Shown in pieces: positions 35,589 to 43,507 of a DNA stretch of 64,000 bases. This DNA is from an uncultured Aquimarina sp. (GTDB taxonomy: Bacteria > Bacteroidota > Bacteroidia > Flavobacteriales > Flavobacteriaceae). Every line of letters begins with the position of its first letter. Within the stretch, counting starts at the first letter, position 1. The position numbers and the translations under genes are program-made. Below the pieces are notes generated by a model that worked only from the letters and a program-made list of their open reading frames with translations, ran no database searches and was not told the origin of the DNA. The DNA lies in NCBI RefSeq assembly GCF_947492405.1, contig NZ_CANLMP010000009.1, positions 1 through 64,000 on the forward strand, written 5' to 3'.

Positions 35589-36400
35589 TGGATGCCAATC
35601 AAGAAAAATATCACGATCAAATCGATGCGTACCTCAGAGATGAACTTTCTACAGAGGATAGAGCGCTGTTTGAACAATTATTAGAAAAAAATCCTGAAGT
35701 ATTAAAAGAATTCAAGATACATCAAGAGTTATTTGTTCATATAGATGAATCTTCTTGGATTGATGATTCGTTTACTCCTGAAATAGAAGAAGTAAAAGAA
35801 GTAGAAAACTATTTTAGGAGTATAGAAGCTAAAAAACTAAAAGATACTATTGTTAAAGCTCAAGCGAATTATCAGAAAAAAAATAACACTTCTTTTTTAA
35901 ATAACAGGTTATTTCTCTCAGTACTTGCAGCAGCTTCTATTGCAATATTTGTAGTATTATATACTATGAATTCTAACAATGCTGATCAGGACCTGTATGC
36001 GGCATATAGTCAATGGCAGGATTTACCTTCTCTTACGAGTAGGAGTGATGAAAGTCAATTAGCAGAGGGACAACGATTATTCGAACAAAAGAAATATGAT
36101 GAGAGTTATATGTTGTTTAAAGAATACAAAAAAGATAAAAACAAGCTTTTACCATCCGTGTTAATATATTTAGGGGTTTCCGCACTGGAACTTGATCAGT
36201 ATACAGAAGCAATTTCCTATTTTGATCAAATAATAAGTTCCGATACGATTGATCAGTCCAAAGGATATTGGTATAAAGCATTAGTATATCTAAAACAAGG
36301 TAAGAAAGATGATGTAATAAAAGTTTTAGAAATTATTCTGAAAGACAGACAAAATTATAATTTTGATAAAGCACAAGCTTTATTAAAAAAAGTGCAGTAG
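35588..36400 (+). CDS. Membrane anti-sigma-like protein with periplasmic TPR region
   Basis: The 270-aa protein has a cytoplasmic N-terminus (QIDAYLRDELSTEDRALFEQ) resembling the N-terminal helices of Bacteroidota anti-sigma factors without a zinc motif. A single membrane helix spans about residues 108-126. A TPR-like periplasmic part follows (QRLFEQKKYDESYMLFKEYK, YLGVSALELDQYTEAISYFD). Translational coupling with the sigma gene supports the role. The TPR part may sense or bind an exported partner such as the TPR-CHAT protein; this is inference. Confidence 0.75.
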   Translation: MDANQEKYHDQIDAYLRDELSTEDRALFEQLLEKNPEVLKEFKIHQELFVHIDESSWIDDSFTPEIEEVKEVENYFRSIEAKKLKDTIVKAQANYQKKNNTSFLNNRLFLSVLAAASIAIFVVLYTMNSNNADQDLYAAYSQWQDLPSLTSRSDESQLAEGQRLFEQKKYDESYMLFKEYKKDKNKLLPSVLIYLGVSALELDQYTEAISYFDQIISSDTIDQSKGYWYKALVYLKQGKKDDVIKVLEIILKDRQNYNFDKAQALLKKVQ

Positions 36401-36439
36401 CTATAAAATTAACTACTGCAATTTATTGTTGTTTTTTTT
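36393..36439 (+). terminator. Terminator overlapping the anti-sigma stop codon
   Basis: TGCAGTAG (36393-36400, containing the stop TAG) pairs with CTACTGCA (36413-36420) around a 12-nt loop. A T-rich run reaches 36439. Confidence 0.7.
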
Positions 36440-36455
36440 CTGAATTAGAAAATGC

Positions 36456-36620
36456 TTAGCATTCAACACATAAAAAATCCGGTCCAGGAAAAATGATTTG
36501 ACCACACATACCGTGAGGGCAACCAGATCCACCACCATGAGTAGGGCATCCTCCAACAACTTCTTTTTGAGCAGTTTTACTAATTTTTTTTACACCGTCT
36601 AGTTTTTTTAATTCTTTCAT
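36456..36620 (-). CDS. GG-leader peptide precursor 3, 54 aa, Cys/Gly-rich core
   Basis: This short gene runs from ATG 36620 to TAA 36456. The leader starts MKELKKLDGVKKISKTA and ends QKEVVGG, which is the same leader class as precursors 1 and 2. The core of 30 residues is rich in Cys (five), Gly and Pro, with segments CPTHGGGSGCPHGMCG and FLCVEC, both likely to bind metal or form disulfides. It sits between the ends of the sigma/anti-sigma operon and the kynU promoter, on the minus strand. No processing transporter is near. Confidence 0.75.
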   Translation of the reverse strand: MKELKKLDGVKKISKTAQKEVVGGCPTHGGGSGCPHGMCGQIIFPGPDFLCVEC

Positions 36621-36803
36621 TGTACTGTGAGTTTAAGATGATATTGTATACCCGAACATTTAGAGACACTCAGGATGTATGTCTGTATAATTATACCTTG
36701 TTTCGTATAACCTTGGTTGGTATGAATATAAGAATTATGTAGCAATTTTCCCCATCCTTTTAGGGTGGTTTTTAAAAGATTATATAATCTCGGTTCTAAT
36801 ATG

Positions 36804-36811
36804 TATTTTTG
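36804..36811 (+). promoter_or_regulatory. -7 box of kynU
   Basis: TATTTTTG matches TAnnTTTG exactly, 15 bp before the ATG at 36827. It overlaps a possible TTG start at 36809, which rules that start out. Confidence 0.7.
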
Positions 36812-36826
36812 AATCAAAACTCAAAA

Positions 36827-38107
36827 ATGCAATTCGAAAACAGTAGAGAGTTTGCTAAGAAATTAGATCAACAAGACCCCATAAAGTCATATAGAGATCA
36901 ATTCCTTTTTCCTAAAGTGAATGATGAGCAAGTAATATATTTTACAGGAAATTCTTTAGGACTTCAACCCAAAAACACAAAGAAGTACGTAGATGATGTA
37001 ATGAAAGATTGGGCAGAACTTGCAGTAGAAGGTCATTTTTATGCAGATAAGTCTTGGTGGGATTATCACGAGCGAATGGCAAAACCATTAAGTAAAGTGG
37101 TCGGTGCTAAACCTTCAGAAATTACTGTGATGAATACACTAACAGTAAATCTTCATCTTTTAATGGTTTCATTCTACAGACCGCAAGGAAAAAGATATAA
37201 GATCATCTGCGAAGAAAAAGCTTTTCCTAGTGATCAATATATGTTACAAAGCCAGGTTCGGTTTCATGGGTATGACCCGGATGATGCTATTGTAGAAATT
37301 AAAAAACGAAAAGGAGAACACAATTTTAGGATAGAGGATATACTCTCTACTATCGAATCTGTAGGAGAAGAATGTGCGTTAATTTTAATAGGTGGAGTTA
37401 ATTATTATACAGGCCAGGTTTTCGATATGAAAACGATAACTAAAGCAGGTCATGATATAGGAGCGTTTGTGGGTTGGGATCTTGCTCACGGAGCTGGTAA
37501 TATTGAGCTAAAACTTCATGATTGGGATGTGGATTTTGCATCTTGGTGTAGTTATAAATATATGAATAGCGGCCCTGGTAATGCTTCAGGATGTTTCATA
37601 CACGAAAGGTTTCATGATAGAAAAGATATTCCACGATTCGAAGGGTGGTGGGGAACTAAAAAAGAATCCAGATTTCTTATGAAACCTGAATTTGAACCAA
37701 TGCCCAATGCAGATGCCTGGCAATTGAGTAATGCGCCTATTTTATCTTTAGCTCCTTATTTAGCGTCGTTACAATTGTTTGATGAGGTTGGTATGGATGC
37801 GCTAATAGAAAAACGAAACCTAATTGTAGCATATTTAGAATTCGTATTAAAAGAGATTGATAGAGAAGTAGACAGCACTTTTGAGATTATTACTCCATCA
37901 AATCAACAAGAACGAGGAACACAACTCTCTGTTTTTCTTCACGGAGAAGGACGGAAATTATTTGATTATTTGATGAAAAACGGAGTGATTACTGATTGGA
38001 GGGAACCTAATGTAATTAGACTAGCACCTGCTCCTTTTTATTGCTCATATGAAGATATGTATGAATTTGGTCAGATCCTTAAACAAGGAATTCTAGAAAA
38101 AAAATAA
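36827..38107 (+). CDS. kynU: Kynureninase
   Basis: The 426-aa PLP enzyme cleaves kynurenine or 3-hydroxykynurenine to anthranilate or 3-hydroxyanthranilate and alanine. Family blocks are YFTGNSLGLQPKNTKKYV, GVNYYTGQVFDMKTI, GWDLAHGAGNIELKLHDWDV and FASWCSYKYMNSGPGN with the PLP lysine K244. The start ATG 36827 is chosen because the promoter box overlaps the upstream TTG. Kynurenine 3-monooxygenase is 15 kb away in the same window, so the pathway genes are dispersed. Confidence 0.95.
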   Translation: MQFENSREFAKKLDQQDPIKSYRDQFLFPKVNDEQVIYFTGNSLGLQPKNTKKYVDDVMKDWAELAVEGHFYADKSWWDYHERMAKPLSKVVGAKPSEITVMNTLTVNLHLLMVSFYRPQGKRYKIICEEKAFPSDQYMLQSQVRFHGYDPDDAIVEIKKRKGEHNFRIEDILSTIESVGEECALILIGGVNYYTGQVFDMKTITKAGHDIGAFVGWDLAHGAGNIELKLHDWDVDFASWCSYKYMNSGPGNASGCFIHERFHDRKDIPRFEGWWGTKKESRFLMKPEFEPMPNADAWQLSNAPILSLAPYLASLQLFDEVGMDALIEKRNLIVAYLEFVLKEIDREVDSTFEIITPSNQQERGTQLSVFLHGEGRKLFDYLMKNGVITDWREPNVIRLAPAPFYCSYEDMYEFGQILKQGILEKK

Positions 38108-38116
38108 AGCAACGCT

Positions 38117-38965
38117 TTAGTTTAGTTCTCTGATGTATCTAGAAGGAGAAACACCAGTGTGTTTTCTAAATTGTTTGCAAAAATAAGATGGATCATTAAA
38201 TCCACATTGATATAAAACCTCGGATATAGAAGTATTCTTGTTTTCGAAATGTTCCTGCGCTTTTTTGATTCTAAACTCATTGAGAAAATTAATAAAACTT
38301 TTATTTGTAGCAGATTTAAACATTCTGCAAAATGAATTCGTAGTCAGTCCTAATTGTTTAGCCATAGTTTTAGATTGAATTTTTTTGGCATAGTTCTTAT
38401 TTATAAAATCAAAAACTTTGGATATTCTTGGTAAAGCTGTTTTATCAATTTCAAGATGATTAGATTTTACAATAGGTCTTTTATTGTTAGAAACAGAGAG
38501 GTCATACAGTATATGCAAGAAATTTAATAATTTCTCCACATTATTTTGGTTGGAAAGTTTTAAAAAAGAATCAGACAAATTTTCTTTAGTCTCTTTAGAA
38601 AATATATAACCTTTTGGTGATTTTCGGATAAATTCCAGGATAGTGGAGAACTCTGGAAAATAGTTTAATTTTTCTTTAATAAAACTCTCATTAAATTGAA
38701 TGACAACTTCTACGTTATCCTCGAAATCTTTATTTCCAAAAGGCATATGAGGCATGTTTGGTCCGAGAAAAATTAGTAAACCATCTTTGTATTTTTCAAT
38801 ATTTGACTCAACTTGAATTATTCCATTACCGTTTCTAATAAATACAATCTCATATTCTGGATGTAAATGCCAATTTACTTCATTGCAGAGTGAATCTTTT
38901 CTATAACTTTCTATTTTCAAAGATTTTGATTGTTCTAGATAAATTTGTTCGTATGATGGCTTCAT
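38117..38965 (-). CDS. AraC family transcriptional regulator with N-terminal cupin domain
   Basis: The 282-aa protein has a cupin-type sensor at about residues 20-100 (NWHLHPEYEIVFIRNGNG, FLGPNMPHMPFGNKDF). The C-terminal double HTH is KTMAKQLGLTTNSFCRMFKS followed by SISEVLYQCGFNDPSYFCKQ and GVSPSRYIREL. Such regulators bind a small ligand and activate transcription from paired direct-repeat sites. It is convergent with kynU (9 bp between stops) and divergent from an MFS transporter that may be its target. It is one candidate for the repeated operator at 44-47 kb, without direct proof. Confidence 0.92.
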   Translation of the reverse strand: MKPSYEQIYLEQSKSLKIESYRKDSLCNEVNWHLHPEYEIVFIRNGNGIIQVESNIEKYKDGLLIFLGPNMPHMPFGNKDFEDNVEVVIQFNESFIKEKLNYFPEFSTILEFIRKSPKGYIFSKETKENLSDSFLKLSNQNNVEKLLNFLHILYDLSVSNNKRPIVKSNHLEIDKTALPRISKVFDFINKNYAKKIQSKTMAKQLGLTTNSFCRMFKSATNKSFINFLNEFRIKKAQEHFENKNTSISEVLYQCGFNDPSYFCKQFRKHTGVSPSRYIRELN

Positions 38966-38969
38966 AAAA

Positions 38970-38977
38970 CAAAATTA
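38970..38977 (-). promoter_or_regulatory. -7 box of the AraC regulator gene, leaderless arrangement
   Basis: The minus strand reads TAATTTTG-TTTT-ATG, an exact TAnnTTTG box with only 4 nt before the start codon. The same 15 bases precede the Crp/Fnr gene. Confidence 0.7.
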
Positions 38978-39103
38978 TCATATTCTTGTGATTAATTTTA
39001 TACAAATGAATAAAATGACTTAGTGTTAGGATATTTTGTTTTAATATGAAGGTGTTTTTTGTAACTAATTTTGAACTATAGTTAACATACTAAATAACAT
39101 ACT

Positions 39104-40276
39104 TTGAATTCTTTATACCTAATTATTACAAAATTAAGATACTTTGGACCTGCTTGGGTGTTTGCATCATTAAATATTATGACCGGTACTTGGGTGTTGT
39201 ATATTCCTACTGTGAGAACAAAGTTATTAATTGATGATGCACAGTTGGGGATTGCACTTTTTTGTTTTGCGTTAGGTACATTAATAATGATCCCTCTATC
39301 ATCTTTGATAATAGAAAAACTTGGTGTAGGAAAGGTGACTATTATAGGAGTCATTCTTTTTTCTTTGTTGTTTCTAATGCCAATAATAGCTCCAAGTTAT
39401 TTGGTATTATGTATAGTTTTATTTACAGTTGGATTATCTGCTTGTTTGACAGATATTGCAATGAATGCTCTGGTGTCGGACATTGAACAAGAGGATGATA
39501 TTCATATTATGTCTGCATCTCACGGATTTTTTAGCTTAGGAGGAGTCATTGGAGCTGGTGTTGGAAGTTTTTTGATTGCATATTTTCAGATTCCATTGTT
39601 ACATATGTTATGCGCTACAATATTTGTGATCGTAACAAACATCATAGTTTGTAAAGGATATATAACTATAAAAGGGAAAAAAGAAGAAGAATCAAGAAAG
39701 CCTTTTGATCTAAAACTTATAAAGCCACTTTTAGGACTTACGATCATTGCATTTTTAATAATGGGTAGCGAAGGTGCAATAGAGCATTGGAGTAAACTCT
39801 ATATGCAAGACGTTGTAAACATCTCTTCAGAAAAGGTTTCTGGATTTGGTTTTGTCGCTTTTTCTGTGATGATGACGTTAGGTCGCTTTTTTGGAGATGC
39901 AGTAAGTAAACATTTTGGATCCTTTATTATAATTATTGGAGGTTGTTTAATAAGTGCTTTTGGTTTTTTTGCCGTATTAAGTTCTACATTGATACTTACT
40001 GTCATTGGTTTTGGACTAGTGGGACTGGGATTTTCAGTGATTATACCAGAGTTGTTTAGATTGGCCGGAAAAACTAATGGTGTTTCTTCTGCAGAAGGAA
40101 TATCCTTTGTAGCAGGTTTTGGGTATCTTGGATTTTTAATAAGCCCTCCATTTCTGGGATTGCTATCCAAAATAGATAGTTTAAAACTTAGTTTTACTGC
40201 TTTATTAACAGCAACAATAATTGCGTTAATAGTTACATTCTTTATTTCTAAAAAGTATCTAAATGATATGAATTAA
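39104..40276 (+). CDS. MFS transporter (YbjJ-like)
   Basis: The 390-aa protein has 12 membrane helices. The start is TTG 39104, since an in-frame stop precedes it and the first ATG lies inside helix 1 (FGPAWVFASLNIMTGTWVLY). Features are a VRTKLLIDDAQLGIALFCFALG loop and a central AIEHWSKLYMQDV segment that match the YbjJ/sugar-type branch of the superfamily. The substrate is unknown. It is divergent from the AraC gene across a 138-bp gap, suggesting that the regulator controls it. Confidence 0.85.
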   Translation: MNSLYLIITKLRYFGPAWVFASLNIMTGTWVLYIPTVRTKLLIDDAQLGIALFCFALGTLIMIPLSSLIIEKLGVGKVTIIGVILFSLLFLMPIIAPSYLVLCIVLFTVGLSACLTDIAMNALVSDIEQEDDIHIMSASHGFFSLGGVIGAGVGSFLIAYFQIPLLHMLCATIFVIVTNIIVCKGYITIKGKKEEESRKPFDLKLIKPLLGLTIIAFLIMGSEGAIEHWSKLYMQDVVNISSEKVSGFGFVAFSVMMTLGRFFGDAVSKHFGSFIIIIGGCLISAFGFFAVLSSTLILTVIGFGLVGLGFSVIIPELFRLAGKTNGVSSAEGISFVAGFGYLGFLISPPFLGLLSKIDSLKLSFTALLTATIIALIVTFFISKKYLNDMN

Positions 40277-40285
40277 AGCTGGAAA

Positions 40286-40999
40286 TTAGTCCGTAACAAC
40301 CTCAATATTTGTAAAATGAAGTTTCCAATTACCTTCATTACGATTATGTGTTTTGGCAATTTTGATTCCGTTGAAGGTTTCATAATCTTCCCAGGAAGTT
40401 ATTAAAGATGCTTCTTCCTTATTTTTTTCTCTGAATACCCATTCTTTTATTTTAAAATCGCCCTCAAAGTAAAAATCATATGCATCTCCAGGAGTATAGC
40501 CTCCTTCGTTTTTATATACAATAGTAAACTTTTGCATTTCCTTATTACTAATTGGAGCAACTGCTTTTACCTGATGTTCTGATGTAAAACTGTCTTGATC
40601 CCAAACCAGATTGAAGGGCGCTAATAACCAATATTTATCATTAATAAAACCTTGATCTGCTTTTAATGAAGTACTATCAATCTGTGTTCGGTTATAAGAG
40701 ATCGTATCTTCGGTAGTTGTTAAAGTAATCTCATTTTTTTGAGGTTTCCAACTCCAAGAACGTTCATAATGACTACTATCTTTATCTACATTAAAAGTGA
40801 ATTTTATTTCTTTTACTTTTTTCCAATGCTCAAAACCATTAGCATTTGCAATGGATTCTGCAGTGGTTAAGATTTTATTCTTAGTGGTCTCCGTAGCTCT
40901 TATTTCTGTATCATCTTCATATTTATATTCTTTTTTTGCTTCTTGTTTACAAGCAATCATAAATAAAGAAAATATGGATAACAGTATGATATTTTTCAT
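40286..40999 (-). CDS. Exported lipoprotein, unknown function
   Basis: The 237-aa protein has lipobox SLFMIACKQ. The mature part begins with a charged linker, then ANGFEHWKKVKEIKFTFNVD and SWSWKPQKNEITLT, followed by a beta-rich region ending NRNEGNWKLHFTNIEVV. The pattern resembles Bacteroidota outer-membrane lipid-binding (LolA/LolB-like beta-sheet) proteins of unknown function, but I cannot name the family with confidence. Convergent with the MFS gene, 9 bp apart. Confidence 0.75.
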   Translation of the reverse strand: MKNIILLSIFSLFMIACKQEAKKEYKYEDDTEIRATETTKNKILTTAESIANANGFEHWKKVKEIKFTFNVDKDSSHYERSWSWKPQKNEITLTTTEDTISYNRTQIDSTSLKADQGFINDKYWLLAPFNLVWDQDSFTSEHQVKAVAPISNKEMQKFTIVYKNEGGYTPGDAYDFYFEGDFKIKEWVFREKNKEEASLITSWEDYETFNGIKIAKTHNRNEGNWKLHFTNIEVVTD

Positions 41000-41033
41000 C
41001 TTGAGTTAATTTTTGGCTAAAATATAGAAAACA

Positions 41034-41065
41034 AAAACCTTGCTAAATTCTATTAACAAGGTTTT
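41034..41065 (-). terminator. Terminator after the PfpI/SnoaL-like operon
   Basis: The 9-bp stem AAAACCTTG / CAAGGTTTT has a 14-nt loop, followed by T-rich sequence on the minus strand. Confidence 0.8.
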
Positions 41066-41095
41066 AGGGTTTAGAAGCTTTTGTTTTTAGATAGC

Positions 41096-41554
41096 TTAGC
41101 TTGCATTTGGATTAAAACCAATTTGCTGAAACCAGTCCCAATTATCCCAGAAAGACAATATATCCTCTATTTTGTTATCATCATTAATTTTAAGAATAAA
41201 CAAATGTTCGGTATTATAATATTTACCTTTACTAGGTATTCCCAGAATTTCTTTTTCTTGAGTTCCACCAATAAATACTCGTACTATTGCATTACCTTGG
41301 TTATCTATCGTTATACTTTTAACATCATTTGTCAGATCAGGGAAAGCTTCTATTAGAGCTGAAGCGATACCTTTCCAAGTAGTGCCTTCATCGGCGTTGA
41401 TTTTTCCAATACCGTTCTCACCAAGAGGAACATATCTAAAAGTTCCATTAGAAGCTGCGTAAGAAACTGCAGTTTCAAGATCGTGATTTTTATATGCATT
41501 AAAGAATAATGTAGCGACTGTTTTTCTATTTTTAATTTGTGTTTCTGTTATCAT
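41096..41554 (-). CDS. SnoaL-like/NTF2-fold protein (ester cyclase family)
   Basis: The 152-aa NTF2-like cone fold has the SnoaL-type pattern AYKNHDLETAVSYAASNGTF, WKGIASALIEAFPDLTNDVK and VFIGGTQEKEILGIPSKGK, ending FWDNWDWFQQIGF. The molecular role is open: polyketide-cyclase-like or small-molecule binding. It is 27 bp downstream of the PfpI-like gene on the same strand. Confidence 0.85.
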   Translation of the reverse strand: MITETQIKNRKTVATLFFNAYKNHDLETAVSYAASNGTFRYVPLGENGIGKINADEGTTWKGIASALIEAFPDLTNDVKSITIDNQGNAIVRVFIGGTQEKEILGIPSKGKYYNTEHLFILKINDDNKIEDILSFWDNWDWFQQIGFNPNAS

Positions 41555-41581
41555 GATTTCTATGTTATTTAAAGTTGATAA

Positions 41582-42274
41582 TTATTTTACGGTTATTAGT
41601 TCTATAGTTTTTTGAGCGGTAAGTACTGAAGATTGAGGGTTTTGACCAGTGATCAAGTTTCCGTCTTCAATTATGTATTCAGACCAATCTTCGCCTTTAC
41701 GATAAATTGCTCCTTCATTTATAAGCTCAGTTTCTAGCAAGAAGGGAACTACATCTGTTAATCCAACGGCTTCTTCTTCTGTATTGCTAAAAGAGGTAAG
41801 TCGTCTGCCTTTTACGATAGGAGTTCCGTTTTTTGTTTTTATTCCCTTTAGAGCAACTACACCATGACATACGAGACCAATAGGTTTATCTTGATGATTG
41901 AATGTGCTCACTATTTTTGCTATTTCTGGATTGTCACCTAAATCCCACATGGGTCCGTGTCCTCCTGGGAAAAAAAGAATGTCATATTCCGATGGATTTA
42001 TGTCTGAAACTTTTAACGAATTATGAATTGCATTTAATGCCTTATTGTCCTGGTTAAAACGTCTTGTGAAATCTGTTTGCCACTCAGGAAGTTCACTCTT
42101 AGGATCTAATGGAATACTACCTCCTTTAGGTGATGCAATCACTATTTCTGCTCCTGCATCTAGATATTTGAAATATGGCCCGGCTAATTCTTCTAACCAA
42201 ACACCTGTTTTTTCGCCAGTATTACCTAATTGATTATGTGATGTGGTAATTAATAATACTTTTAGATTTTTCAT
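41582..42274 (-). CDS. DJ-1/PfpI family protein, Hsp31-like type 1 glutamine amidotransferase fold
   Basis: The 230-aa protein has nucleophile elbow IGLVCHGVVAL (C136 with H137) and an upstream Glu in WLEELAGPYF (about E28/E29). DILFFPGGHGPMWDLG is the class loop. The family includes chaperone, glyoxalase III and deglycase activities. It opens a two-gene operon with the SnoaL-like gene, 101 bp from the Crp/Fnr gene. Confidence 0.9.
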   Translation of the reverse strand: MKNLKVLLITTSHNQLGNTGEKTGVWLEELAGPYFKYLDAGAEIVIASPKGGSIPLDPKSELPEWQTDFTRRFNQDNKALNAIHNSLKVSDINPSEYDILFFPGGHGPMWDLGDNPEIAKIVSTFNHQDKPIGLVCHGVVALKGIKTKNGTPIVKGRRLTSFSNTEEEAVGLTDVVPFLLETELINEGAIYRKGEDWSEYIIEDGNLITGQNPQSSVLTAQKTIELITVK

Positions 42275-42375
42275 TTTATTTCTGTTTTACGATTTATAAT
42301 TTTTTACATTACAAATATCGTAAGTGACTGATAATAAAATGATTGATGTGTGTTATGAAATTTTATTGACCTATG

Positions 42376-42954
42376 TTAAGAAGAGGTAAGTTGTTTACGT
42401 AATCTGCTTAAACTTTCTGGTTTGATACCTAGGTAATTAGCTATTAGATAATTAGGGATTCGTTGTTCGATATTAGGATACGTTTTTCGAAATTCTAGAT
42501 AACGTTCTGAGCTTGTTTTTTCTAATGAAGATATGATCCGATCTTGTAAAGCAACAAAAGCATTGGTTAATTTAATACGAAAAAAGCGATCAAATTTTGG
42601 GATGTCAAGATATAATTGTTCTAAATCAGATTTCTTAATACCAATAAGTTCGCATTCTTCTATACAATCAATATTAAGGCGGGCTTTTTCTCCCTTAAAA
42701 AAAGCCTTAAAATCACTGATCCACCAATCTTCTATGGCAAATTGTACAACATGCTCGTTTCCAAGGTCATCTACTTCAAAGGCTTTAAGACAACCTTTAA
42801 TTACGAAATACTCATAATCAACAAAATCACCTTCTTGTATGAGATACTGTCTTTTTCGTAGTTTTTTATGAATTAAAATAGAAGAGAATCGTTGTTGCTC
42901 TTCTTCTGTGAGTTTTATATATTTTGAAATATGTTTTTCGATAGCAGCATACAT
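42376..42954 (-). CDS. Crp/Fnr family cyclic-nucleotide-binding-fold regulator
   Basis: The 192-aa protein has an N-terminal cNMP-binding beta-roll (LRKRQYLIQEGDFVDYEYFVIKG, then FKAFFKGEKARL). A short C-terminal HTH follows with IPNYLIANYLGIKPESLSRLRKQ. This is the small Bacteroidota type, usually without conserved cAMP ligands. A decayed copy of its first about 39 codons lies at 44621-44735, because a tandem duplication began inside this gene. Its leaderless promoter matches that of the AraC gene. Confidence 0.9.
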   Translation of the reverse strand: MYAAIEKHISKYIKLTEEEQQRFSSILIHKKLRKRQYLIQEGDFVDYEYFVIKGCLKAFEVDDLGNEHVVQFAIEDWWISDFKAFFKGEKARLNIDCIEECELIGIKKSDLEQLYLDIPKFDRFFRIKLTNAFVALQDRIISSLEKTSSERYLEFRKTYPNIEQRIPNYLIANYLGIKPESLSRLRKQLTSS

Positions 42955-42958
42955 AAAA

Positions 42959-42966
42959 CAAAATTA
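42959..42966 (-). promoter_or_regulatory. -7 box of the Crp/Fnr gene, leaderless arrangement
   Basis: On the minus strand TAATTTTG is followed by TTTT and the ATG (42954), so transcription should start at the initiation codon. Confidence 0.7.
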
Positions 42967-42970
42967 AACA

Positions 42971-43001
42971 AAAAAAGCTTCCATATTGGAAGCTTTTTTT
43001 T
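42971..43001 (-). terminator. Terminator of duplication unit 1
   Basis: AAAAAAGCTTCC pairs with GGAAGCTTTTTT around loop ATATT. It ends the cupredoxin-like operon just before the Crp promoter. Confidence 0.9.
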
Positions 43002-43019
43002 AGATTGTTTTTGAGGTAA

Positions 43020-43388
43020 TTACTCTACAATCAATTTGTATTGCGGAGTTTTATTTAAAGGACAGAAGTAGTTATATTCTCCTTTTTGTAATGTTACTGT
43101 TTTAGAACTTTCTGTTTTTCCTTCTGCAACTACTTTAGTTACATAAGCTGCTTGAATATGATTTTTAGGATCTGAGGCATCTTTTCCTGCTGGTACTAAA
43201 ACAAAACCAACATCAGTTCCGGAGTTGTTATTAGAGATATTGAAAACATAACTTCCTTCTGATAAGGTAACTTGTTTCTGAGTAAATTCTCCTTTAGTTT
43301 GCTCTAAAGAAACTGTTTTTACTTCTTGAGCAGATGTACTTAATGTAATTGCAAAAATAAATGTGAATAATGTGATTAACTTTTTCAT
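43020..43388 (-). CDS. Exported cupredoxin-like protein, copy 1, copper ligands apparently incomplete
   Basis: The 122-aa protein has signal peptide ITLFTFIFAITLSTSAQ. A small beta-sandwich of plastocyanin/cupredoxin type follows (KQVTLSEGSYVFNISNNNSG and VGFVLVPAG). The end is YNYFCPLNKTPQYKLIVE. In copper-binding members the C-terminal Cys is followed by His and Met; here only the Cys remains, so copper binding is doubtful. It lies downstream of the AhpD-like gene, with a conserved hairpin between them. The second copy (44801-45169) differs at one residue of the signal peptide. Confidence 0.78.
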   Translation of the reverse strand: MKKLITLFTFIFAITLSTSAQEVKTVSLEQTKGEFTQKQVTLSEGSYVFNISNNNSGTDVGFVLVPAGKDASDPKNHIQAAYVTKVVAEGKTESSKTVTLQKGEYNYFCPLNKTPQYKLIVE

Positions 43389-43430
43389 GATTTTAAAATT
43401 TATAATTGTTGTTAAATGATTCTTGGTTTT

Positions 43431-43472
43431 TCTGAGAGGAAAGAATTTCTTTATTACTTCTTTCCTCTCAGA
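43431..43472 (-). other. Intercistronic RNA hairpin, copy 1
   Basis: A 15-bp perfect stem (43431-43445 with 43458-43472) with a 12-nt loop lies between the stop of the AhpD-like gene and the start of the cupredoxin-like gene. No T run follows, so it is more likely a processing or stability element than a terminator. The same hairpin in copy 2 has a compensatory base change. Confidence 0.7.
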
Positions 43473-43507
43473 GTCTGTAAATAGTTATTTATTGTAGGTT
43501 ATTTCGT

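Noticed and set aside
36809..36826. TTG start of kynU
   Set aside because: It overlaps an exact -7 promoter box, and the ATG at 36827 begins a normal kynureninase N-terminus.
43431..43472. Intercistronic hairpin as an intrinsic terminator
   Set aside because: No T run follows on the coding strand, and the downstream gene has no promoter box of its own that I can see.
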